Below, one piece after another: positions 42,677 to 53,278 of a stretch of DNA of 64,000 nt. A program made the position numbers and the translations under genes. A model generated the notes under the pieces. It was not told the origin of the DNA. It searched no databases and was given only the letters and a program-made list of their open reading frames with translations. Source of the stretch: Lineus longissimus (Eukaryota; Nemertea; Pilidiophora; Heteronemertea; Lineidae); NCBI RefSeq assembly GCF_910592395.1, contig NC_088323.1, positions 12,199,501 through 12,263,500 on the forward strand, written 5' to 3'. The first letter of the stretch is position 1. The number at the start of each line of letters is the position of its first letter.

Positions 42677-42700
42677 TGTTTTGTGCTGGAGGGTCACATA

Positions 42701-43650
42701 TTTAAACCCCTATATCTAAAAAACTGTTAAAGATAGCTTAAAAAAGATGATTTCATCTGATTCAGCAGCCCTTTCTACCTATGGGGCTGTAGTTTCACTG
42801 AATTACATTAGGAAATGAGAATTTTCTGACTACCTAAAAATCACCAAATTTCAGCAATCTTCAACTTTTTTTCAGTCTTTTTTCCGTTGGTCAAATTAGG
42901 GCTGGAAGCATTTTGAGACCCCTATAACTTTTTATTGTAAGACTCTAAGCCCCTGAAAAAAATTGTGCCAGTTAAGGCCACATAGTAGACCAGGAAAAAT
43001 GGCATTTAAGGCTTGATAGGGGCCAAATTTTGAAATTGTGGTCCTCCCAAAATGCAATGTCTGCCATTTGGCCGAAATTGGCGTCGCAAAATTTGAAATA
43101 AAATCCGTTTTGAAATGGCCCTAATTTGAAAAAGAAGTTATGTACACTTCTAGGTCTCCTGATATGTATTCTAGGCAGTAGAAAAGATAGGAATTTGGTG
43201 ATAAACTGTTTTCGATAGACTTAGTTCTTGAGTTATTGACTTGCAAAAACCATACTTTAAGATGTGGCGGAGCCTCTAAGCTGTGGGGGGGGGGGGGCGG
43301 GGGTACCCCAACCCCAATATTTCGAAAACTGTTAAATATAATTGGCTGAAATTTTCTGTGCTTCTATTTGGGACCAAACCAAATGCAGAAATGTCCTTAA
43401 ATGGCCAAAACTCAAAAATTTAATTTTTGACTGCTGGTACCTATTTAGACGACATGAAAAAAACCACATGTGATCCGATCGGATCCGAATGCAATTTAAA
43501 TTGTTCTTGTCAAAATGCAAAATGATCCGGATCAATGGGGCCCCAATGGATTAAAAGAAAACCATCGATCTAGGTAGTTTTAATCCGGATGCATCCGGAT
43601 CAATAGCGTCGTCTAAACCCAAATGGATACCCAATATGGATTCATTCTAC
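42701..43650. other. Dispersed repeat copy 2 and unrecognised repeats
   Basis: 42701-42850 is the second copy of the repeat seen at 30260-30446. 43270-43300 has G-rich runs. Phrases such as CGAAAACTGTTAAATATAAT (about 43323) recall the same repeat family. No gene is recognised. Confidence 0.4.
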
Positions 43651-43654
43651 CTGG

Positions 43655-43664
43655 GCGCATGCGC
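43655..43664 (+). promoter_or_regulatory. Perfect NRF1-type palindrome GCGCATGCGC
   Basis: GCGCATGCGC lies about 140 bp upstream of the coding part of the Myb/SANT-like gene and next to CACTGACGTG, which contains a CRE-like half site. It is a plausible TATA-less promoter for that gene; activity is inferred. Confidence 0.4.
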
Positions 43665-43795
43665 ACTGACGTGTTTGTTGGTACTTAAAACGTTTTGCGT
43701 TGCACGAGAATTGTGTTTTTGGCACGGAGAGTCAGAGTGAGATTGCATGGATTGTGAGTTGAAGTGCCTTGGTTGAAGTGTTTTTTTAATTTGCG

Positions 43796-45726
43796 ATTTT
43801 TCAACAAGCTATCACTAAGGCGTATCGGTTTACGAATAGTGATGTGATCGATCTTTTGGAGATCTGGAGCGATTCAAGTATTCAGAGAAAACTTGACTCG
43901 AGCTATCATAAAACTTCAGTTTTCAAAGACATTGCTACCAAATTAAACGCACCTGCTGGCGAAGGTATCGAGCGTAATTTTGATGGTACTGCCGTGTGTA
44001 CTAAGTTAAAGAGATTAAAAACAAAATACAGACAGGTGAAGACTGTTTACAATACTTCAGGACAGGCAGGCAGGAGAGCCCGTGCCTGGAAGTTTTTTGA
44101 AGTAATGGACAGGGTGTTGGGGGTTCGTCCAGCGAATGCCCCAAATCTGATGAATACTTCGTCTTCTGCCGGCACTGCAAGCACTCAAGAAGATGATTTT
44201 GGTTCTGACATAGATGAAGAATCTCATGAATCGGAGACGGAGGCCAGTCAATCTCCGCTGACTGGAATTAGTGGAAACAGCTCATTCAGAGGTAGGTAGG
44301 CCTATATGCCTATAGGCACCTCATCAGATAAATAGATTAAGGCATTCTAAAGTGACACACAGAACAGAGTAGCCTATGCACGTAAAATCGAAACTGGTAA
44401 AACATGTCTGAGGAAGGGGAACAGAGTCAAAGTCGAGCTAGCTGCTAGCAACCCTGATAAGCGTCGAACCATAATTCCAATGTTCTCTAACAGCTATAAT
44501 TGAAGAAGACGCTGAAAATACAAGAGATTTCAGCGACAATGAACAGCCTAACCCTACCCCTTGCAGAAGTGTGTTTGTTGGATTATCGGATAATGAGGAC
44601 GTAAATGATTTACCAGGTAGGTTGCATCACAGAAAGAAGCAGAAAGCCTTCAAATCAAAAGAGAGTGTATTGGCTGAAAATATCCCTGAATGAAGCTTGC
44701 CTTGGATGGATAGTAGTGAATTAGAAGACGGCTGCAATAAATTTCGGCAGGCCTCATTTTTAACCCTCCTCGGATACCAGTAATCACTTCTTGATTTGAT
44801 TAATAAATTAATAAGCATCAAGGATCAAGTTCCTAAAATAGATTAATATATCTAATAATCAGTTTCTTACTTCAGCACTTGATACATCGCCTGTGCCATT
44901 CACTAGTAAAGGAAAGGGGAAAGGAGGAAAGGGGTATGGAGGAAAGGGGAATGGAAAGGGCACCACAAAAGTGGTATTCCCAGCTGCTACGTCTGCTGCT
45001 GCACCAGCACGGAAGAAGAAGAGGAGCCGAATTGAAATTGCTTGCGAAGCAACAATTGGTGCCTTCCGCCAGTCACAAGATGCCGCAATGACAGCACTAC
45101 GCAAAATAGAAATACAGAGGCAGGAGAAAGATATTAAATTCGAGAAGAAAAGACTTGAGGTAAATAAGAGAGTTGTACATGCAGGCCTAGTTGCATTTAA
45201 GTCATGCCTCACCTGTATTGGTTGTAAGGCATAAAATGGAGCCATATCTGAGGGAAGAAAATTAACAAAGAAGTGTCTGATGTGATTGTGATTGTGATTG
45301 TGAATGCTTCACTTCTCTGTTCTTTTTTTCTCATTTTTGGTCTTTCATGTACTTGTAATGAAAATATTGACACAGTTGTTTATATTGCAGTCATAGGAGA
45401 GGATGAGGATGCAAGACAGGGCTCATGAGGCGTCTATGATGAAGATGATGATGGAAATAATGTCACGCACGAACAATACAGCATCCATGACGCCACCATG
45501 TCTGCCAAATTTTGGACACCAACAGGCAATTCATGTACAAGCACCTCAACCTCAAATGCAGGAATTCCAGCCACCATCTAGGAGCTTCCACCTGCCGAAA
45601 CAGCAAATACCACAGCAAGTAGCCCAAAAGCCACTGACCATGCCGAATAAGCCTACAGACCCTAAAGCAGACAGGCAAAATTCTGAGAACATTTTTAACA
45701 TTTTCAGTCAATATCAGAACCTGTAA
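43796..45726 (+). CDS. Myb/SANT-like (MADF-type) DNA-binding protein, four exons
   Basis: Exons: about 43796-44291, 44494-44616, 44876-45159 and 45397-45726, joined in consistent phase. The first contains the trihelix/Myb-SANT-like domain (RFTNSDVIDLLEIWSDSS, SVFKDIATKLN, VCTKLKRLKTKYRQVKTVYN, RAWKFFEVMDRVLGVRP). Exon 3 encodes a Gly-Lys repeat (GKGKGGKGYGGKGNGKG), a basic RKKKRSR signal and a helical tail EKDIKFEKKRLE; exon 4 continues ERMRMQDRAHEASMMKMMME, and then a Gln/Pro-rich end. No ATG is in frame at the beginning of the domain, so a short first exon is missing. Proteins of this type are often the DNA-binding partner of Harbinger-like or other transposons, but they also occur as host genes. 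No disabling change is seen. Confidence 0.75.
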
Positions 45727-45937
45727 TAATCTGCATTGCCATTGATATGATGTGGGAGGAAACTACTGAACTGGAGGGCATTCTCGAGAAATTCGGCTTC
45801 CTTGAAGGACTTTGCTGATTAGTACTATTGTTTTAGAATTTGCCACTATCTTTTATACAGAAAATTTAGAGAGAAGGAGTGCCTCAGTTTTGTGTTGTTT
45901 TAACTTTGCTGCTGCTGATTCATGTAGACGTGTGTAC

Positions 45938-46006
45938 CGGGGCATCGTTGTAAGTAACCCTTCGATGAAAGTTTCAACCCTTCGATGTTACCCCTTCGTT
46001 GAAAGT
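45938..46006 (+). repeat. 69-bp inverted repeat, left copy (partner 57822-57890)
   Basis: CGGGGCATCGTTGTAAGTAA through CCCCTTCGTTGAAAGT matches the reverse complement of 57822-57890 at 68 of 69 positions. Internally it has three CCCTTCGATG/CCCTTCGTTG modules. The match stops sharply on both sides. Confidence 0.85.
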
Positions 46007-47647
46007 GCGATTACTGTCCTTAACGCGAGAGGGCAGTGGCATCTAATTCAACGAAGCATTGAGGCACGTCTTCAGTGAAAATGAATCTGTTTGCGCTTTT
46101 TTACGCTGTTTTAAAAGATGGCAAGTGTGGTGATAGCGACGAACAGACTGATGAAAAAGTAGGCAGTACTAGTAGGCAAGATGAAAGCTTTTTTTTCATT
46201 TTGTTAGTAACGATATACAATGTATATCTCGTCTCATCAGGCGCCGCTGGTCAGTGCTTCCATGTAGAACAGTTTGACCTATAGGCTACATGTGCTGGGC
46301 TTTTACAGGTGTAGGCTGGATCAGGACGTGATAATATTAGCATGTAGGGACATACGCACGCAGTGTGTGCTGATGTGCCATGGGGATCCCGTTGCTTTAC
46401 TCAATGTGATAGAAAATCTGCGTTAGCAAAGTAGAGGGAAAATGTTGCGTTTTGGCCTGTGTGAAATGTCCCGCCCAGCAGTGATCATCTGGACCCAAGG
46501 TCTGGACCATGCCTAATTTTTCTCTGGCAGATGATCTGGGGCCGGGCTAGTGTTCCCGCTTGACCCGGTGCCACCGCTGATTTGAAAGTTCAATATGCCT
46601 ATGACTTAATGACATGTCAATTTGAGAGTTCTTTGAATCGATATAGGCTTATTTGCCCTACTAAAGTAATTTAGTTGCCCTTCCAGTGCTAGGGCGCAAG
46701 TGGCAGGTAATGTCATATGTCTAGAACATATTAAAATGCTAAATCCCTTTTCGGGTAGTTATTTTTACCGGAACGGAACGAACTGAAAAATGTAGTATTT
46801 TTTACGGAACGGAATAGAAAAAAAACAAAAAAAAGAAATCATAACATTACGTAAAGACTATCAAAAAGTCTACATAAGTTGAAAAATAAAGCCACAGACC
46901 TAATTACTGAACTTTGTAGCTACATGTACATGGGAAATTGGTACGCAAGGCCTAATATTTAACCGGTGTAACAGTTTTAAGTGTACCCCTGGGTAAAATA
47001 TCTGGGGTAGTAAGTCGTGACGGGTTAAGCCGCGGTGTTCCTTTGTGAGTCGTTATGTCACCAAACCAAACTACAACCCTTATCAATATATACAGATGTA
47101 CAGGGCTATTGAGAGCCGGTGTAAAAGTAAAAAATGTCCCCCTGGAAAATTCGTCCGGTTCTATATTAATTGACGGAATCAGGCCTCTCCATTGCATGCT
47201 TCTCGGGCCGTTTAACGGCCTAAAGAATTGGCACTATGCCCAAAATAAACCCTGAAAAAATATGCCCAAATTAGGATTCAATGCCCAAAATACGATCTGT
47301 AAATAAAAAAAATCTTTAAATACATGACTATTCGACGGTGAACAAAGGAAATCCACATGTCATCACACATTTCTCTCAAAATAAATTAGTTTTGACGATT
47401 TATTTCCGTTATAAATTTCACTTTTTTCCGACCACGTGTTGGTGTACCCACTGCCACCTTTGCCGCGTTCCATTCAACAAAAGGGCATCGATAATTTCAA
47501 CCTCGATACAGGTGCCCTGTTTTATACACAGCCCTTGTACACACCGTAAGTGCATGGGACGCGGCTTCTTCTCGGAAATATGTTAATGAGCAGCATGACG
47601 GCCAATCCGAACTGTCAGTGCGCGATATATGTCAACTCGATTCTGCT
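46007..47647. other. No gene recognised
   Basis: Short frames only. 46770-46810 contains ACGGAACGGAA words whose complements (TTCCGTTCCG) recur at about 52535. The 5' part of the hAT element and its terminal repeat may lie here, but no matching 8-bp duplication was found by eye. Confidence 0.3.
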
Positions 47648-50600
47648 ATGACTGGGCACCGTGGTCGGCCAAAAAAGACTGGAAAGTCCCATAACAGAAG
47701 CAGCAGTACATATGCTTCCGATACGAAAAAGCGCAGGGCCGATGATCATGAAGGAACATCGCTGTTCAGCTTTTTTCAGCGTGCCCCAAAAAGACCTGCC
47801 GGTATGTACACAATGGACAATGCTTCTTACATGCATTGATATGCACATCACATAATTTATGCAAGCAACACCTCACCTTCTTTACGACGCCGTTCACTAT
47901 TTATCGGCTGCATCAACCAACCAATCCGTCAGCATGAAAGCAACTGAGAATGTGAATGCCATTCAGCATGTAACGATGTGTTAGGCCTTTGCGTTTTGTG
48001 TGGACATCCTCACATTGCTATGGTCGGATCGATTGGAAGGTGCAACCCCCACTGCAATGGCCGACGCTGGTTGGTTGGCTGCTTTGGTCACAAAATGTTT
48101 AGTAAACACTACCACATGCGTTGGCCACCAAGCTGGAACATGTTAACCCTTTGGCTTCACTACTCGCACTACTGGCGTACTATTTCACGCAGGCCTAGTT
48201 ATACAACCTGATTAAGCCTAAACTGATTTTTTTCTCATTTTATTGAACAGGGCCAAGTGATGTGAGTTCATATGCTGATACTGTTGCTGCTGATGTCAGT
48301 TTGGCTAATGATGATGGTGATGATGACGTCCAACCCCAAAGCCCGGGTGATAATAATGATGCTGCGGATCTCAGTTTGGATGATGCTGATGATGTCCATG
48401 ACGTACAACCCCAAAGCCCAGGTGATAAAAATGATGCTGCTGATCTCAGTTTGGATGATGCTGATGGTGATGATGACATCCAACCCCAAAGCCCAGGTGA
48501 TAACAATGACGCTACTGATGTCAGTTTGGATGATGCTGATGATGATAATTATGACGTCCAACCCCAAAGCCCACGTGATGATACCGATGCTACTGATGTC
48601 AGTTTGGATGATGCTGAGGTGTGTAATACTATAATGGTTATCGTATAACTAGTACTTGAAGTAACATGCTCAGCTCTTGGCAACCTCTGCCTTGTGTCTA
48701 AATTCTTAGACACTTTTAACCCTTGAATACAATCAGCTGTCCATCAGCATACATGTACATATCTGACTGAATCAAAAGTAGACGCTGCAATCAATTTTTC
48801 CAGGTGTCTTCTGATGCTCAGGCATCTGATGTGAACTCAATTAGCAGTGGAGGTTATAGTCAACATGAAGAACTGGGTGACTCGTCAGGAGATGAAGGTG
48901 ACCATGATCAGCCGTTATCACGATCTCCTGAATACAAGAAAGATAAGAGAAGACGGGATGACTTGACTCTGCTCAGACTATACCCGGACTTTCTTCTTGG
49001 TCCTGATGGATTCTTGTGTCGGGTCTGCTCCGCCTTTGCCTCACCTACAGACAGGAACAACAAGTTATTAAAACCATTCATTTCAACAGGCTCAGATTTG
49101 GGGGATCATCCCTCTCGTCGTCTTCAAGATCATTTGACTTCAAAATTGCATTTGAGATGTCTTGAGAATGAAAAAAACGTCAAAGTGTTGATGAGTAAAG
49201 GTGGGCTGGCTGGACTCTTCGACAAAAGAGCCCAGAGCACTGTGGAAGCCAAGAGGGCATATTTTGGTCAGCTGATGAAGTCCCTGCATTACCATGTACA
49301 CCATTATATTCCGAAATCGCAACTTGCTGAGTTTATTCCTTTCTTAGCAAATGATTTGGGGGAGAAAGTCACCAAGGACTTTCTGGAGAAGAATGGTTCC
49401 TCAATGTATGGCACATACCTGAGTGCAAGGTCAATTGATGATCTCTTGAGCTCCTACTCGATCTATTGCCAGAAAAAGGTAAAGGAGTCATTATGTTCAG
49501 CTGAAGTCGCCACAAATTACTCAGATGACTCGGATGCACATAACGACTGTGATGAAATGATATCTTTTCTGACGTGGGTGGACCCCAAGGAGATCTTGGG
49601 GACAATGCAACCTTATGCCTTCTTGGATATCAGGTCAGTTGTCCCTCCTGCCAATGAACCTGCAGAACCTGGTGTGACTTCACATTTCAGTGCCAAAGCC
49701 CTTTATGCTGCGATGAAGAGGGTACTTCAAGATGGCGACATCAAGCAAGAGCTGGTCAAGTACATTTGTTTTGATGGGACGAACACTATGTCTGGGGCAA
49801 CTGGTGGGGTGCAAAAACTCTGGCGTGACGATGAGCCATCAACCATCTACATCAATTGTCGGAACCACCAATTGGCCCTAGTGTTTGTACACCTTAAAAA
49901 GAGATTCCCTCCTATAAATGAATTCGACCAACTCCTGCTTGATATCTATCTCAGTATCGACTACAGCAAGGTGGCAAAAACTATGTTCAGCTACATTCAG
50001 GCTATCAATGGGGAAAACTGCCTCCACATTGTGAAGGTAGCCATGACCAGATGGCTCAGCCACTTCAAAGCTGTAGAGCGTGTTCTGGCCAAGTACAAGC
50101 ACTTGCTTGATACATTTGATAGTTTGTAATTGAAAACCAAGGATACAAAATACCAGAGTGTCAATCAGCGCCTTAGTGAACCAGAAAATATTGCCGTCCT
50201 CATCTTGATGCAATTCATCCTGGAAAATACAAACCCCCTGTCTCTTGTTCTCCAATCAAATGAGGCAAAGATGAGCTTGGTACTTGACCAAGTGGGTCTG
50301 CTGAATGACTTCTTGGAGGCTTTGCCTTCTAATCAGCTGTACAAGGACAGATGCCATGAATTCCTCCAGCAGGGAAAGGCCTACAGAGAAGACAGTGCAC
50401 AATTCATCCGGCAGACCAGGGGTCGTGACAAACCAGCATTTGATTTCGAAGAATTCAAGAAAGAATTCGTCTCCCCCTTCTGCAGTGCTCTGTCGGATGA
50501 GTTGAACACTGCCTTCTATGATGACATGAGCCCAGTTGTACAGAGCTTGCACAAACTCTTCATTGCCCCTGTCAGGGCCACAGCACTGTCTGCATCACTG

Positions 50601-51218
50601 TCTAGTGCTTCAGTAGATGTTCACCTGAAACGACTCAATGATCATTATCACCTGGTTGATGCTGAGGCAGAGGGGAATCATGATCATGAGACCCAGGGCG
50701 AGGCACCTTCTGACTTGGTCAAAGAGTATGATCTGTTCTCAAAGCATTTGTGCCTCATGAAAAGAAGGCATCAGAAAGAAAATGATGCAGAGACATCTTC
50801 TTGCTCCCAAAGGTTGGATAACAAAAAGAAAGAGAGGGAGAAGAATCCAAGGGCAGTACCACAATATGCTCTTAAAAAGATTGAAGGTGAACTGAGCAAC
50901 CTGAAAGAGAAAAGACTGTTGAGCCCCATTGATGTTCTGACATGGATGACAAGGGATGACTTGAAGCAAGTGTACCCTAGCGTCTGGTATTTCATGTCTC
51001 TGTCTTCAATTCTTCCCATGTCAAATGCTATATCAGAAAGGGGGTTCAGTTTCATGCAGCTCGTTTGCAGAAAGCATCAGGGATCAATGAAGTCTGATAC
51101 CATTGATAAACTACTGAGAATTAGATTGTTCCCATTGCCATTGACCCAGGATGCAATTTCTGAAATAATTCACATTTTCAATACTCATTTTAACAAGTCA
51201 AGATACATCCAACTTTGA
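47648..51218 (+). pseudogene. hAT transposase (ZNF862-like), three exons, one in-frame stop
   Basis: Exons 47648-47801, 48251-48618 and 48804-51218 join in phase (GTATGT/GAACAG, GTGTGT/TTCCAG). Exon 1 encodes an AT-hook-like RGRPKK and a GTSLFSFFQRAPKR motif that resembles a PCNA-interacting peptide. Exon 2 is an acidic coding minisatellite. Exon 3 has a TTF/BED-like finger (GFLCRVCSAFASPTDRN, RRLQDHLTSKLH), the hAT core (YICFDGTNTMSGATGGVQKL, NCRNHQLALVFVHL, MTRWLSHFKAVERV) and a C-terminal dimerisation block (YPSVWYFMSLSSILPMSNAI, SERGFSFMQL, DTIDKLLRIRL). One TAA at 50127-50129 interrupts the frame; everything else is open. This is therefore a recently inactivated copy, or a readthrough gene. 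Confidence 0.85.
48331..48618 (+). repeat. In-frame 75/78-bp acidic coding repeat
   Basis: CAACCCCAAAGCCC recurs at 48331, 48406, 48481 and 48559. Units are 75, 75 and 78 bp, all multiples of three, and encode QPQSPGDNNDAADLSLDDAD-like peptides inside hAT exon 2. Confidence 0.85.
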
Positions 51219-51390
51219 AGAGCCACCCAGACAACACTCTGCTGGCTGTGCATGCTGCAATATTAATTGAAGTCATTGGTCAGATTTTGAAATTCGAAGA
51301 AATCAGAGATTAATACTTACTGCTGTCTTTTGTATCATTTATATGTAGACTTCACTTGACTTTACATTATAATATTTCTAGACTAACAGA

Positions 51391-51511
51391 TGGGGTGATA
51401 TGAATAAAGACTAGCAAATGCTTTTACTTCAATTTTGTACAGAAAGGCCTAGTGTAAATGTACATGGAGTTTTAGATAAAAGCATTTGCTAGTCTTTATT
51501 CATATCACCCA
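51391..51511. mobile_element. 121-bp hairpin MITE downstream of hAT
   Basis: TGGGGTGATATGAATAAAGA plus CTAGCAAATGCTTTTA at the left pairs with TAAAAGCATTTGCTAG and TCTTTATTCATATCACCCA at the right; arms of about 36 bp with one extra G. It begins 170 bp after the hAT stop. Confidence 0.75.
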
Positions 51512-51620
51512 TTGTATTGAAGCTAAAGAATCGCATTAATAATTTGCTGAGGTCATACATTCAACTACTGGAATCTGAGATTCCAATCCAGCATCGTTGT
51601 ATGTGACTGAAGTTGTTCTA

Positions 51621-51813
51621 GAAGGTCGATACTGCTGCTGCTTGAAAACAAAATTTTAAGTCATTTAGATAAGTGCAATATTTGTGTCAATTTCCAACTA
51701 AGTCCAAGTTCGTTGTATGTGAAGTTGTTCTTTATATGTGAGTGAGAAGGTCGATACTGCTGCTGCTTGAAAACAAAATTTTAAGTCATTTAGATTAGTG
51801 CAATATTTGTGTC
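51621..51813. repeat. Direct duplication with 125-bp period
   Basis: GAAGGTCGATACTGCTGCTG plus 48 further bases at 51621-51688 recurs at 51746-51813 with one mismatch (GATAAG/GATTAG). Flanking GTTGTATGTGA words are also repeated. Confidence 0.8.
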
Positions 51814-53278
51814 CATCACTCAGTCATCATTTAAATAGTATGTTGACTGTATCATGAAACTGTGCAATTCTGACTTAGTCCTCACCCACTCTATTCCTGG
51901 AATTTAAAGAAAAATAAAATGAAGTTACCGTAAAAACACATTGATTGTTGAATGATTTCTTCACTTGTCTTCACTCACCGACTGGGGCTTTCCCTTAGGA
52001 AAATGACACTAGGTGACACCTCAAGTCATTGTACTCTCCAGCCACCAGTGCATCATCAGGCTTGGATCCAAGAGGGGCCGCCACGACAGTCAAAAAATTA
52101 AAGAGTCCCTAATAAAAAACCCTACTTCAGGCATTGAATTATTGGTGAACATTGTCTCTCAGATGCCTGGAAAAAGCATCTGAGAGCATCTAGTTTCCAA
52201 AATTTCCTGGGGGAGGCCCCCCAGACCCCCCGCCGTAGCTCGCGCCTTCGGTGCTCGCACTGATCGGGCTCCCCCAAAATAGGGTAAAAAGAACTGGGTG
52301 TATTGCTCTTCATGCAATGGAGAGGCCTGGGAATAAGCCGCTTGGTTCATTATACAACTAACCCTCACCCAAACCCTTAACAATGCCAGGCTATTGTACA
52401 TAGGACATTCGTTCCCAGGACATCTTTTCCTATCACACTGGACATATTTTTCCTAGGTCATTTAAAACTTCTACACCGGCAATAAATAAGTATAATTGTT
52501 TCGTTCCGGCCAGTTGCCGATCCACATTTTAGTTTGTTCCGTTCCGCTCGTCCGTTCTGTTAACTACACTAAATGTGTTATTTAATACACCGAAATTCCT
52601 TTATCATCTCCCTTTTCAAGCCAAGTTGCCCATGTAGCCCTTGACAAGGGGACAAAATAATTTTTTGCCTCTTTTGTCACCTTCCACAGAGCCCTATGGA
52701 GATTTTGACATATATATCTCTTCTTGAAGCACATTCAATCATAGACCCTCAGTTTTGCACCCATGTTGACAGTATCTGATAACATCACATTTTTGGCACC
52801 TTCCTTCAATCTGTTTGGGCCCAAAGGGTCACTTTAAGGTTTTCTAGGGCCCACATGCACCGGGGTTCCCCGGCAGACACCTATTTTCGCATTACAGTCA
52901 AACCGACCAACTAAAAGCTTAGTAATAAACTCAGATATTCGGATATGAGTTGACACGCCCAAGTCCCCCCCCCTTCTTTCAGGGAGCTACATGTTTCCAG
53001 AAGGAAAACCGGGAGAAATTGAAATTATCTGACAGCAGAATGAGTTGGACAGATCAGACAAAGGGTTTTGAATACAGTTCTGAACCAAGCCATGAGGATC
53101 CGAACCATATATGCTGTTCTCCTGGTCCTCATCTTGCTCTCCACTCTTGTCAGATGCAGCTAAGATCCATACGGGATTTCCTTCGAAAGCTGGAAGGCAT
53201 AATATATCGGCGAAACAGGAAAACTATTGCCAAAAGACTTACATTTTTTTGTTATCCCGTTGTTTTCTGTCTATCAGA
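51814..53278. other. No gene recognised; C-rich and low-complexity parts
   Basis: 52200-52275 is unusually GC-rich (GGAGGCCCCCCAGACCCCCC). 52950-53230 could hold a first exon of the integrase-OTU gene, but no frame there shows a recognisable domain. Otherwise nothing was recognised. Confidence 0.3.

Larger units (their letters stand above)
30447..42698. mobile_element. 12.25-kb segment bounded by inverted terminal repeats and TA
   Basis: The left end reads TGTGACCCTCCAGCACAAAA and the right end is its exact reverse complement (42677-42698 inclusive of flanking matches); about 22 bp are identical, with GATC following one base later on both sides. TA precedes the left end (30445-30446) and follows the right end (42699-42700), compatible with a TA target duplication. 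Inside lie the DUF7869-type gene (30965-34403), three short MITEs and the transposase-SWIM-USP gene (37340-40600). Either this is one large element with two genes, or two elements of one family left single ends; the sequence alone does not decide. Confidence 0.45.

Noticed and set aside
48262-48648. Alternative frames over the acidic hAT exon 2
   Set aside because: Splice phases with exons 1 and 3 select only the QPQSPGD frame.
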